From Litoditis marina (taxonomy: Eukaryota > Nematoda > Chromadorea > Rhabditida > Rhabditidae), in assembly GCA_964036275.1 (NCBI GenBank), contig OZ038434.1:21627879-21691878 (forward strand): a stretch of 64,000 nt of DNA, read 5' to 3'. A program made the translations under genes and the position numbers. Position 1 is the stretch's first letter; each line of letters begins with the position of its first letter. The notes beneath the pieces were generated by a model that saw only the letters and a program-made list of their open reading frames with translations, searched no databases and was not told the origin of the DNA. Positions 46,800 through 57,352 of this stretch are shown in pieces.

Positions 46800-48430
46800 T
46801 CAAAAGCATGCCAATGCATGCCTAAAAACTCAAAATTCTGAAAGCTAACATGCGTTTTCCTAAAGCTATTGACTACTTTCAGGAGGTCATAATGCCCTTT
46901 CATAGACCATAAATGCACTTTAATTGGTTTCTTTCGCTCCTATTTTGGTCATTATGTGAGATGAAAATATTTTCTCCACCGTACCAAAGAAAGAGTACCT
47001 AGATTTCTTTCTGTACGTATTCTTTCGAATGTAGCAAAAAAGACTTTGACAGATGTAGAAAGTAATCTATATACACAAAAATTGCACATCTCCACTCTGA
47101 TCTTCGTAATTATAGTACGAATCGCACATTTCTCAGTGAATATCCTTCCATTGTATGTCCTAAAATTGAGAGTTTACTTCCAATTAGTCAAAATGCACTT
47201 TCCCCAAAGCTATCGAGCACTTTCCAAAGCTATCGAGCACTTTCCCAAAGCTATCGAGCACTTTTGCGAAAGCTCTCGAGCACTTTCAGAAGGCCATAAT
47301 ACACTCTTACATCTCAAAAATTCATTAAAATTCGTCTCGTTCGCCTCATATGTGGGCATTTTTTATGTAAGGCCGTAAATTACAGAAGTGATATTAGTTT
47401 GGGCATTTATGGGCATTTACCCATATTTCACCAGGATTCCCCTTTTCGGCCTTCATACTTAATGAATCTATATGTGTGAGGCCATAAAATATGCTTCCAA
47501 CGTCATAATACACCGTCGTAGACTGAAAATTTTCCTATAGATCATTTCGTTTACAACGTTTTGGGCATTTTTAATGCGTCAGGTATTCGTTTTTTTTCAA
47601 AAGTATTAGTAAAAACCTGGAATTTCACTGTATTTTTTCAAACAGTGTGTAGATACCGGGACGGAAAAAATATTCTAGAAAGAGAAATCTGTATCAAAAA
47701 GCTACTAGACCCCACGATCTTCTGATCAGTCGCAGACTTGTCTGACAATCTTCTTTATCACATAAACGCTCAGTAGATATGGAATTTTTGATGTGTAATT
47801 TCATGAAGTATTTCTCAAAAAAAGTGATATTATTTCTTTGTACACCATCAATTTGCTATAACTCGTTCTTTCGGCAGTCATATATGGGCACACTTGTATG
47901 TGTGAGGCCCTTGAATACGGTTGAAAAGTCATTATACACTGTCGTAATTCACTATAATTAGTGTATTTTGCACCTGGTATAGGCATTTTCATTGTAGAAT
48001 GCACTCATTGTCCAAAAAAAATCAGTAAAAAACCCTGGAATTTCATGTTTTCTTTCAAACCGTGTGTAATTACCGAGCCAGAAAGCATTTTTCTAGATTC
48101 TCCCCTTTCGAATAGTAGAGGCAGAAATTAGTCTAAATGTACACAAAAACTGTCCATCTCTACTTGGTCTTCCTAATACTATTACGAGTCGCGCATTTTT
48201 CAGTAAATATCGTGCAAATGCATGCCCTAAAAATGAAAATTTACTGCCCTGTAGGCAAAATGCACTTTCCCAAAGCTATTGAGCACTTTCCCAAAGCTAT
48301 CGAGCACTTTCACAAAAGCTGTCGAGCACTTTCAGAAGCCATAATTAATTATCATATTCCATAAATCCGTCATAGTTCGTTTCTCTCGCCCCATATAAGG
48401 ACATTTTCGATGTGTCCATAGTATTTCTCT
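46800..48430. repeat. Diverged direct repeats (about 1 kb) within the palindrome arm
   Basis: Sequence around 47040-47370 returns in diverged form at 48110-48430 (GTACACAAAAACTG, TTTCAGTAAATAT, CAAAATGCACTTTCCC, GCCATAAT, TTCGTTTCTCTCGCC phrases), and 47365-47690 matches 47775-48105 (TATGTGTGAGGCC, GGCATTTT, CCTGGAATTTCA). A third, shorter relative is at 46840-46980. Mirrored in the right arm. Confidence 0.7.
47198..47300 (+). repeat. 20-bp tandem repeat AAAGCTATCGAGCACTTTCC, four copies
   Basis: Four adjacent units, the last one altered (AAAGCTCTCGAGCACTTTC). Three related units lie at 48267-48340; mirrors are at 52246-52348 and 51206-51279. Copy number differs slightly in context between sites, showing local turnover. 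Confidence 0.85.
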
Positions 48431-48789
48431 AGTGTCATCCCCAAAACTTAGGTAATAGTCTTTTTCAAGAAACACAGCAACAGAAAACCTTGTGATACAT
48501 CTACTCGAAAGTAATTTTGATGACAACGGCTTCGAAAACTCGAAAAAACAGGAAACTTATATGATGATCACCCATCTAAGAATCAGAAAATCTCAATTAA
48601 AAATACAAAACTACATTTCAATGAGAACTACCCGTCTTGAACTGTTTTGAAAATACGGAAAATTCTGGAATTTCAAGTCTTTATTCTGAAAACTAAGTGA
48701 TAATTTTTAATATAGACAACGAGAATTGCAATTTAAAAACACAATACTGTACTCAACTAATACAAACGTTACTTCCAACACCAAATTAC

Positions 48790-48825
48790 CGGAGTGGAGA
48801 GGTCACAACAGGTGATCTCGTAATG
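48790..48825 (+). repeat. Recurring hairpin module, copy b
   Basis: GGAGTGGAGAGGTCAC, then AACAG, then GTGATCTCGTAATG. GAGGTCAC pairs with GTGATCTC. Compared with copy a, the second base pair has changed from C:G to A:T on both sides. Mirrored at 50721-50756. Confidence 0.7.
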
Positions 48826-49567
48826 TAGGGTTCTTATTATTATTGACAGAGATATGTGTTTCTCCGGTATAGCTCTAACGGATTGATATTAAAAAGGGAA
48901 CGATTTCATTTGCATTCAAAAACTAGCATTTCTTTATAATTTCAGAGATACCCCAAAACTAATTGGCTATTTAGTTCCATATCTTTTTCATGAACTAGAA
49001 TCTCATTTCCGTATAATTGAGAATTCCTCCGCTATTTTGTAGACTGTTTTAGTCTTTCCAGGTGTGAAAATCCTCCACGACACACATTCAAGCCGTTTTT
49101 TGTAGAACGTGCTCTCTCTAATGTATCATACAGTTATTCTTTTATCAAAGAAGTCATATAATCGAGCAACGGAAAAATGAATTCACTTGGTTTTCTGTAG
49201 AGAAATTTTTCTCTAAAATACCATATTTCACTTACTCCTTCACCAAAGAAAGTATGAAATTAAGCAACGGAGATGAAAAACATTTTCCTAGTGTAACCAA
49301 TACTGAAATATTTTAAGCCTTAAATTTCTAGAAAGTACATGGGAATATAATACAACTACAAAGAAAATCCACTTTCTGAAAGCCAAGAATCAACCATTAC
49401 ATTTCGATTTTCATACCGAATTAATTGAGATCACTCCTGAAAAATTACTTATTCCACATTGGCATATCTCTCGCGCTCCTCTATATTGTATTCCAGTTTT
49501 GAACTAAGATGTCTGCTCTATCCTTTTTCTGTGTTTATGTGTTTAGACTTTAATGTATTGAAAGGAA

Positions 49568-49612
49568 ACGTACACTCGAGGGCACTAGACGTGACCTCTC
49601 CGTTTCCGAATG
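49568..49612 (-). repeat. Recurring hairpin module, copy c
   Basis: Read on the minus strand: TTCGGAAACGGAGAGGTCAC, then GTCTA, then GTGCCCTCGAGTGTACG. Preceded, as are copies b and the 54.8-kb copy, by a CAACACCAAA-type phrase. One mismatch in the possible stem. Mirrored at 49934-49978. Confidence 0.7.
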
Positions 49613-49689
49613 GTTTGGTGTTGAAAGTAGGGAGTGTTATTGATTCTTAATACAATTTTAAATGCATTTCACTTTTTTGACTTTTATTC

Positions 49690-49856
49690 TGCTTTTTGTC
49701 TTCTATTTTCTTCGTATATTCCTCGAAATTCACTATAACTTTTTCGCAACACTTCAGAAAAAAAGAACATACATCGAAACTGTAATTTCTGATTTCAAAT
49801 AATTCGAGACAGGAGAACCAAGGAGAATACGAAGTGAATAGAATACAAAGAAGGGG
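49690..49856. other. Central spacer of the palindrome
   Basis: About 167 bases with no counterpart in inverted orientation beyond short phrases (for example CTTCGTAT). AT-rich, no gene. Confidence 0.8.
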
Positions 49857-52800
49857 AAATAAAAGTCAAAAAAGTGAAATGCATTTAAATTTGTATTAAG
49901 AATCAATAACACTCCCTACTTTCAACACCAAACCATTCGGAAACGGAGAGGTCACGTCTAGTGCCCTCGAGTGTACGTTTCCTTTCAATACATTAAAGTC
50001 TAAACACATAAACACAGAAAAAGGATAGAGCAGACATCTTAGTTCAAAACTGGAATACAATATAGAGGAGCGCGAGAGATATGCCAATGTGGAATAAGTA
50101 ATTTTTCAGGAGTGATCTCAATTAATTCGGTATGAAAATCGAAGTGTAATGGTTGATTCTTGGCTTTCAGAAAGTGGATTTTCTTTGTAGTTGTATTATA
50201 TTCCCATGTACTTTCTAGAAATTTAAGGCTTAAAATATTTCAGTATTGGTTACACTAGGAAAATGTTTTTCATCTCCGTTGCTTAATTTCATACTTTCTT
50301 TGGTGAAGGAGTAAGTGAAATATGGTATTTTAGAGAAAAATTTCTCTACAGAAAACCAAGTGAATTCATTTTTCCGTTGCTCGATTATATGACTTCTTTG
50401 ATAAAAGAATAACTGTATGATACATTAGAGAGAGCACGTTCTACAAAAAACGGCTTGAATGTGTGTCGTGGAGGATTTTCACACCTGGAAAGACTAAAAC
50501 AGTCTACAAAATAGCGGAGGAATTCTCAATTATACGGAAATGAGATTCTAGTTCATGAAAAAGATATGGAACTAAATAGCCAATTAGTTTTGGGGTATCT
50601 CTGAAATTATAAAGAAATGCTAGTTTTTGAATGCAAATGAAATCGTTCCCTTTTTAATATCAATCCGTTAGAGCTATACCGGAGAAACACATATCTCTGT
50701 CAATAATAATAAGAACCCTACATTACGAGATCACCTGTTGTGACCTCTCCACTCCGGTAATTTGGTGTTGGAAGTAACGTTTGTATTAGTTGAGTACAGT
50801 ATTGTGTTTTTAAATTGCAATTCTCGTTGTCTATATTAAAAATTATCACTTAGTTTTCAGAATAAAGACTTGAAATTCCAGAATTTTCCGTATTTTCAAA
50901 ACAGTTCAAGACGGGGTAGTTCTCATTGAAATGTAGTTTTGTATTTTTAATTGAGATTTCTGATTCTTAGATGGGTGATCATCATATAAGTTTCCTGTTT
51001 TTTCGAGTTTTCGAAGCCGTTGTCATCAAAAATTACTTTCGAGTAGATGTATCACAAGGTTTTCTGTTGCTGTGTTTCTTGAAAAAGACTATTACCTAAG
51101 TTTTGGGGATGACACTAGAGAAATACTATGGACACATCGAAAATGTCCTTATATGGGGCGAGAGAAACGAACTATGACGGATTTATGGAATATGATAATT
51201 AATTATGGCTTCTGAAAGTGCTCGACAGCTTTTGTGAAAGTGCTCGATAGCTTTGGGAAAGTGCTCAATAGCTTTGGGAAAGTGCATTTTGCCTACAGGG
51301 CAGTAAATTTTCATTTTTAGGGCATGCATTTGCACGATATTTACTGAAAAATGCGCGACTCGTAATAGTATTAGGAAGACCAAGTAGAGATGGACAGTTT
51401 TTGTGTACATTTAGACTAATTTCTGCCTCTACTATTCGAAAGGGGAGAATCTAGAAAAATGCTTTCTGGCTCGGTAATTACACACGGTTTGAAAGAAAAC
51501 ATGAAATTCCAGGGTTTTTTACTGATTTTTTTGGACAATGAGTGCATTCTACAATGAAAATGCCTATACCAGGTGCAAAATACACTAATTATAGTGAATT
51601 ACGACAGTGTATAATGACTTTTCAACCGTATTCAAGGGCCTCACACATACAAGTGTGCCCATATATGACTGCCGAAAGAACGAGTTATAGCAAATTGATG
51701 GTGTACAAAGAAATAATATCACTTTTTTTGAGAAATACTTCATGAAATTACACATCAAAAATTCCATATCTACTGAGCGTTTATGTGATAAAGAAGATTG
51801 TCAGACAAGTCTGCGACTGATCAGAAGATCGTGGGGTCTAGTAGCTTTTTGATACAGATTTCTCTTTCTAGAATATTTTTTCCGTCCCGGTATCTACACA
51901 CTGTTTGAAAAAATACAGTGAAATTCCAGGTTTTTACTAATACTTTTGAAAAAAAACGAATACCTGACGCATTAAAAATGCCCAAAACGTTGTAAACGAA
52001 ATGATCTATAGGAAAATTTTCAGTCTACGACGGTGTATTATGACGTTGGAAGCATATTTTATGGCCTCACACATATAGATTCATTAAGTATGAAGGCCGA
52101 AAAGGGGAATCCTGGTGAAATATGGGTAAATGCCCATAAATGCCCAAACTAATATCACTTCTGTAATTTACGGCCTTACATAAAAAATGCCCACATATGA
52201 GGCGAACGAGACGAATTTTAATGAATTTTTGAGATGTAAGAGTGTATTATGGCCTTCTGAAAGTGCTCGAGAGCTTTCGCAAAAGTGCTCGATAGCTTTG
52301 GGAAAGTGCTCGATAGCTTTGGGAAAGTGCTCGATAGCTTTGGGGAAAGTGCATTTTGACTAATTGGAAGTAAACTCTCAATTTTAGGACATACAATGGA
52401 AGGATATTCACTGAGAAATGTGCGATTCGTACTATAATTACGAAGATCAGAGTGGAGATGTGCAATTTTGTGTATATAGATTACTTTCTACATCTGTCAA
52501 AGTCTTTTTTGCTACATTCGAAAGAATACGTACAGAAAGAAATCTAGGTACTCTTTCTTTGGTACGGTGGAGAAAATATTTTCATCTCACATAATGACCA
52601 AAATAGGAGCGAAAGAAACCAATTAAAGTGCATTTATGGTCTATGAAAGGGCATTATGACCTCCTGAAAGTAGTCAATAGCTTTAGGAAAACGCATGTTA
52701 GCTTTCAGAATTTTGAGTTTTTAGGCATGCATTGGCATGCTTTTGATATGAGATGACAGAGCTGTAAATAGTTCTGTGGTTACCTTAATCTGAGTTTATG

Positions 52801-54044
52801 GAGTGCAATTGTACGCAATTGAAAAAAACTACATCAATACAACTATTTAGTGCTATTTGATAATTTAAATATCTAATTGTGTTGTGAGCGGTCGGTCATG
52901 CATTCTCTCTGTGCTACTTATTGTACCCTATGTGACAAGTTTTTCTCAACCAAACAGAGAAGACTATCTCACATTCACGCACATTATTACGGACTAGAAG
53001 TCCCTTCTTTGAATCTTTCCCCAAAGACTTTATCATTCGCTTTAAGAACCATTCTTCCTATCTCAAACGTGTGCATACTGATTCCAATAATCTGGTAAAC
53101 ACTCTCATTTCGAAGACTCCGAAAGATGTAGGAAATCCCACGGTTGCTACTTCATCGGGAAAAGAAGAATTGACTGCAACTGAACTGGGTGACCTCTCTG
53201 AGGGAAGAGAAATAACTGAAGTCGTTGATACTTTATCTGAGAAAAACGCTAATTTTGATACCAAATTCGTAACTTATGTATACTACTCCAGATAAATATT
53301 CATGATTTGTCCTGTATTTTCTGTGTATTCGAAAACTCTGTGTGATTGAAAACTCTGTGTCGTTGAAAAAGAACGGACACTACGCGATCACTTGTTGTGA
53401 CCGCTCCGTTTCCGAAAGTTTGTAGGTTGTAAGTTGAAGTTGAGTGTTTGTGAGTTTTGCGTCTTTTCTATGAAAAACTATTAAATTAAAGACGTGTTTA
53501 TATCAGTGTATCTTCATTACGCTTCGTAACCATGTGGAACTCAGTCATAGTGGCGGGGTTTTCCTAACATCTCATGAAGATATTGCTAGAGAAATAGAGA
53601 TTTTTTCGCAGAGCGAGAATCACGAGAGTATGGAAACACTAGAGGGACTTAGAGATTCTTCACAGGCATTCACAACTCAGATACCTAGGGCGGAAAATCT
53701 GCTGTATAGATGTTTGTTCATAACTTGCTTCAAGATATTCTGCTGTTCTTCGGTTCAGTCTATTATACTAACTTCAGAGTGTTTCATATTGACTTTATGT
53801 CCATTGATTTCCATTGTCCATTGCCCAATGTCCATTGATTTCTGGGATTGTATACATTGTTTATATATTCATATTGAGCTTAGATTCTCTGTGTGATGTC
53901 CTTGGTTAAAGCCAACTTCTATGAGTTTCTAGGCATTTTACACTTTTTTCAAGTAACTTCTCTTAACTGGGATTCTATAGAGTGACTAAAGATAAAAACT
54001 AGAAATATTCTTGGAAAATACAGTATTTTCTGCCACACAATGGC
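49857..54044 (-). repeat. Right arm of the palindrome
   Basis: Inverted copy of 45502-49689. Ends at TGCCACACAATGGC; the matching point on the left is the gap edge, so the arm could be longer. Confidence 0.95.
52898..53295 (+). pseudogene. C2H2 zinc-finger gene of the palindromic element, frameshifted copy
   Basis: Same gene as at 46250-46648, but one C is missing from a run of five (TTTCCCCAAAG instead of TTTCCCCCAAAG) at about 53025. This puts the frame out just after LNLSPK, and the frame opens a premature stop at 53098. The downstream half (from about 53071) is otherwise unchanged. The finger itself is still encoded. A homopolymer error in the assembly is an alternative explanation. Confidence 0.8.
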
Positions 54045-55156
54045 AAATTTTGGCTTTTTGAAGGGTGATTTTCACTTTAAAAGAGGAGTCTAGCACATTT
54101 TGTACCTGAAACACATGTGAACCACAAGTCTTCACGGCATCATTCGATTTGATGACAGTGTTGGTACTTTTCAGTTACTAAGCTACTGATCTCGAGGTAA
54201 ATTACATTGAAATTACGGTGCGAGATGTAAAGAAATTTCTAACATTGCAAAATGAGGTGATTTGAGTGTATATGAACTATGACTGAAACCCATAAATAAA
54301 CGAAAACGAGTACAGACAATACACGGACATGCATTCACGACGTTTCCGTGGATTTTTTCACGACGTTTCCGTCTTTGGTGAGTGGCTGATAGAACGTGTT
54401 TTCAGGAGCTTGATGGCGCAAAAATCAGTTTCTGTGGAAACCTTCCAAGAATGTTTCTCAAAACTGTGTGATCTACAAGCGTACAACGAGATAAGTTCGT
54501 GGCAGTTTGCCCAATGTCCAAGGCGAATTGATATTCAAAATGTGCAGAGATAATGATACAACAAAGAAACACTATGAAGTGCATGAAAAATCTCAAAATT
54601 TTGAGCACGTTTTTTCTTTCGCTGCCGACGACACTAGATGCGTTGCGTTCTGCAAAACGTCAGGATGTGAATGTCACGTGTGCTAATTATGTTTTTCACC
54701 ACATGTACTCTCGTGCTAAAACTTAGTGGAGAAGGCCAAGTCAAATATTTTTGCTCGTGGTTGCCGACCTTCTTTCATGTTACGGGCGTTGAAACGTATT
54801 CTACGAGGGCACTAGGCGTGACCTCTCCGTTCCCGAATGGTTTGGTTTTGGTATTGATATTTCACGAGTTTTTTTGTGATATAGAGATACTGTTTCCGAG
54901 CTGAAATTGGTGAAAAGCTTATAATGACTATTGTGATCGATAACTCAAATGATGCAATGGTTATTGAGGTGCGCTCATGAAAATAAAACAACCGTTTCTG
55001 TTTGAGTTTCTATTAAGGCTGGGGAAAATCGATGATTAAATGTGGTATATTTTTTGCCAGAGATATTAGTTAGATCAAATGTAATCGTAGTTTTGCATAT
55101 GTATCAAAAACAGACTAGAGACGAAATATTTATCCAACAACTCTTCAATATCACCC
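54045..55156. other. Sequence between the palindrome and the polymerase fragment
   Basis: About 1.1 kb. A further copy of the hairpin module lies at 54799-54840 (GAGGGCACTAGGCGTGACCTCTCC), so the inserted element continues past the palindrome. A 74-codon ATG frame at 54329-54553 (MHSRRFRGFFHDVSVFGEW...) contains a CACGACGTTTCCGT duplication and has no recognised family. The insertion appears to end at TTGTAT, 55157-55162. Confidence 0.45.
54799..54840 (-). repeat. Recurring hairpin module, copy outside the palindrome
   Basis: Minus strand reads CATTCGGGAACGGAGAGGTCAC, with GCCTA and then GTGCCCTCGTAG, closest to copy c. It lies 755 bases beyond the visible right arm. Confidence 0.65.
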
Positions 55157-56059
55157 TTGTATGCGGAAAGTCTCGTGACAGTTCGGGCAGTCGACCTTCC
55201 TAGTGCAAGTTCCAGTACAATCCTTGCGATGACAGTGACAGCAAAGTTTTGAGCATTTGTGACGTTGTAAGCTGACATAACGTTTGAGACATCCTCGACA
55301 CGTTCTCTGAACCACAGTTCCCGGTTTGAACCTGCATACATCGAATTTATTGTTGAAACAGATAATAGCCAGTTTTTTGCTAGCATTTGTATTATCCTCC
55401 CACGTAAGTGAATACTTCTGAGTGGGTGGAAAACGCTGATACAGTTGAAAATGATAATGCCGAAGTTTTTCTGCAATTGACTTGAGAGCGTCCAGGCCGT
55501 AGCGTTCTCGCGACAAAGAAATACCACACCCACCGAGAAGATCTTTCGAAGTGAAACGCTGCAGGGATTTACTCGACTTGAAACGATTTATACTTGCACG
55601 AATCCCCCGTTTTTTGACTGGCTGAGTCTCGACACGTAGATCAGCATGATAAATACTCATAGTAACAGCGTAGAGAAGGGACATATGATCATGCGAAGGT
55701 ACAATAGACTTAATTTTCAACTCGGAGTCGAAAAAGGACGACATGTTGCAGGGGAGATAGTGTTTCGAATGGAAATCTGGAAGGCGAACCGATTTCGTAA
55801 TTTGAAATTGACCAATCACGGGCTTGGCTACGTCCCCCTTTGAGCCCACATAGTATTTTGAGAATAGGGCATTGGACAACCGTAAAGCAAGGTCACGCCC
55901 CTTTGCACCTACACATACATGACTCAGTATTTTCGTAATTGCTGGATCGGTCAATTCAAGGTCACAAAGGTTGCACTTTTGGTAGTAGGCTTTTCGTATT
56001 CCGTCGAAAAAGTTCCAAGCTAATTCTTGAAAGCTTTTATTGTTTTCGAAATGCGGTAT
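55157..56059 (-). pseudogene. Protein-primed DNA polymerase B, N-terminal zinc-binding fragment
   Basis: About 300 codons, open from 56059 although the first ATG is at 55954. The downstream part is Cys/His-rich: CRGCLKRYVSLQRHKC, then CCHCHRKDC, then CPNCHETF. This is the series of zinc-binding motifs found just before the exonuclease domain in Polinton polymerases. It ends where the fragment at 34560-35531 takes up the pattern. Upstream is SFQELAWNFFDGIRKAYYQKC...LTDPAITKILSHVC. A real start codon is not identified; a stop lies just upstream at 56060, so a further exon may be missing. Relative to the 35.5-kb piece the frame is off by one base at the breakpoint. Assignment rests on the motif pattern and position. 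Confidence 0.7.
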
Positions 56060-56750
56060 TCATGGATTTCTTTGTACCATATTTCTACCTTTTTAGCATG
56101 CGTACATCATGATCTATTATTCTTTATTTCTTCAATTTCTTCGACGCAAAGCTGCGAATTCAGTAATTTTGCTATAGCATAATCTACTTCTTTATTAGCG
56201 CACATATATTACGCTACATTATTCGTTTCCACTTTCGATGCAAAACTTGATGATCCATTCCGATCACACGAATTCTAGGCGGCTCGAATTAGATGTTTGG
56301 AATTTCACAGAATCGCGAAACGTGCAAATCGTGTAAGAACATGTGTATTCATTGTCCTCGTATTTGCCAAAGTCGTGGTCATTTATTGTGTTTTTTTTAT
56401 GGAATCAATATTTCGAAAGTTGTTGTACTTGCCAGACACCAAGGTCACTAAGGATGCACTTTGGGTAGTAGGTTTTTTTCATGAGCTTGCTCTCGACTAC
56501 CCCAGTGACCGGGTAAAAAAAGTTTTTGCTTTCATGATTTTTCAATTGGCTTTCTTGGCCCACTTGAAAATGTCTGGAGGAAAAAATTTGATTACCTTAG
56601 TTATTCCTTTTTTGTAAGATTCATTTCGAAAAATCAATATTTCGAGAAGTCAATATTTCGAAATTCGAAAAGTCAATATTTTCAAAAATCGATATTTCGA
56701 AATTCGAAAAAATTATTATTTCAAAAATGCGAAAATTCGGGAGTGACTTT
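56060..56750. other. Degenerate right end region of the Maverick
   Basis: No intact gene. About 40 bases at 56443-56482 (AAGGTCACTAAGGATGCACT...) match the polymerase fragment at 55950-55990, so part of that coding sequence was duplicated and decayed. At 56620-56745 TTCGAAATTCGAAA phrases repeat in AT-rich DNA. A plus-strand frame at 56297-56617 overlaps the duplicate and has no support as a gene. Confidence 0.45.
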
Positions 56751-56751
56751 G

Positions 56752-56888
56752 AGGCGGGCTACAAACTGGTTTCAGGGGTGACCATCCTGGGGACATGACC
56801 ATTTGGGGTGACCTTGCGGCGGGCCATGAACTGGTTCCAGGGGTGACCATCCTGGGGGACATGACCATCCTGGGGTACATACACTACT
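56752..56888 (-). repeat. Right terminus of the Maverick with two 65-bp direct repeats
   Basis: Read inward from 56888 the end is AGTAGTGTATGTACC followed by two CCAGGATGGTCA blocks, mirroring the left end at 11925. Two G-rich units (GGCGGGC...CTGGTT..AGGGGTGACCATCCTGG) lie at 56752 and 56819. The satellite starts immediately after, at TTCAACATCC. Confidence 0.6.
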
Positions 56889-57352
56889 TTCAACATCCTT
56901 GAGGACAAAAGATGGACAGATTGTCCAGTTGGTTTCCTGAAGACAAAAAGTAAACAGGTTGTCCAATTTTTGTCCCGAAGAAATGTTTTCAACATCCTTG
57001 GGGACAGAAAGTGGACAGATTGTCCAATTTTTGTCCCAAGGTAATGTTTTCAACATCCTTGAGGACAAAAGGTGGACAGATTGTCCAGTTGGTTTCCTGA
57101 AGACAAAAAGTGAACAGGTCGTCCAATTTTTGTCCCGAGGAAATGTTTTCAACATCCTTGAGGACAAAAGTGAACAGATGTCCAATTTTTGTCCCGAGGT
57201 AATGTTTTCAACATCCTTGAGGACAAAAGGTAGACAGATTGTCCAGTCCAGTTGGTTTCCTGAAGACAAAAAGTAAACAGGTTGTCCAATTTTTGTCCCG
57301 AGGAAAGTTTTTCAATATCCTTGAGGACAAAAAGTGGACAGATTGTCCAGTT

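Larger units (their letters stand above)
45502..49689 (+). repeat. Left arm of the palindrome
   Basis: Pairs with 49857-54044 (coordinates sum to about 99546). Starts at the gap edge with GCCATTGTGTGGCAG. Confidence 0.95.
45502..54044. mobile_element. 8.5-kb palindromic (foldback) element carrying a Maverick-type zinc-finger gene
   Basis: Left arm 45502-49689 and right arm 49857-54044 are near-identical inverted copies about an axis at 49773, with a non-palindromic centre of about 167 bases. The arms differ only by scattered substitutions and single-base indels. Each arm holds one copy of a zinc-finger gene homologous to the Maverick gene at 12208-12627. The left end disappears into the assembly gap; on the right, sequence related to the arm continues to about 54840. 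The whole block lies inside the Maverick polymerase gene. No transposase or integrase is seen. It may be a non-autonomous Maverick relative or an inverted duplication formed by rearrangement. Confidence 0.85.
11925..56888. mobile_element. Maverick/Polinton transposon, degenerate, interrupted by two large insertions
   Basis: The genes for retroviral-type integrase, FtsK/HerA-like packaging ATPase, adenain-like protease, capsid proteins and protein-primed DNA polymerase B are the diagnostic Maverick set. Element DNA is 11925-28095, 34560-35531 and 55157-56888, about 18.9 kb together, which matches the usual 15-25 kb. The remainder is inserted DNA. Both ends abut satellite arrays directly. The ends share AGTAGTRTATGTACC and, further in, a tandemly repeated block containing ATGGTCA, but they are clearly diverged. 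No target-site duplication is visible, since the two flanks are different satellites. The polymerase is split in three and the major capsid gene lacks its N-terminal half, so this copy is not autonomous. Confidence 0.85.

Noticed and set aside
49459..49650. 63-codon frame in each palindrome arm (mirror 49896-50087)
   Set aside because: It runs across the hairpin module and has no homologue or coding character.
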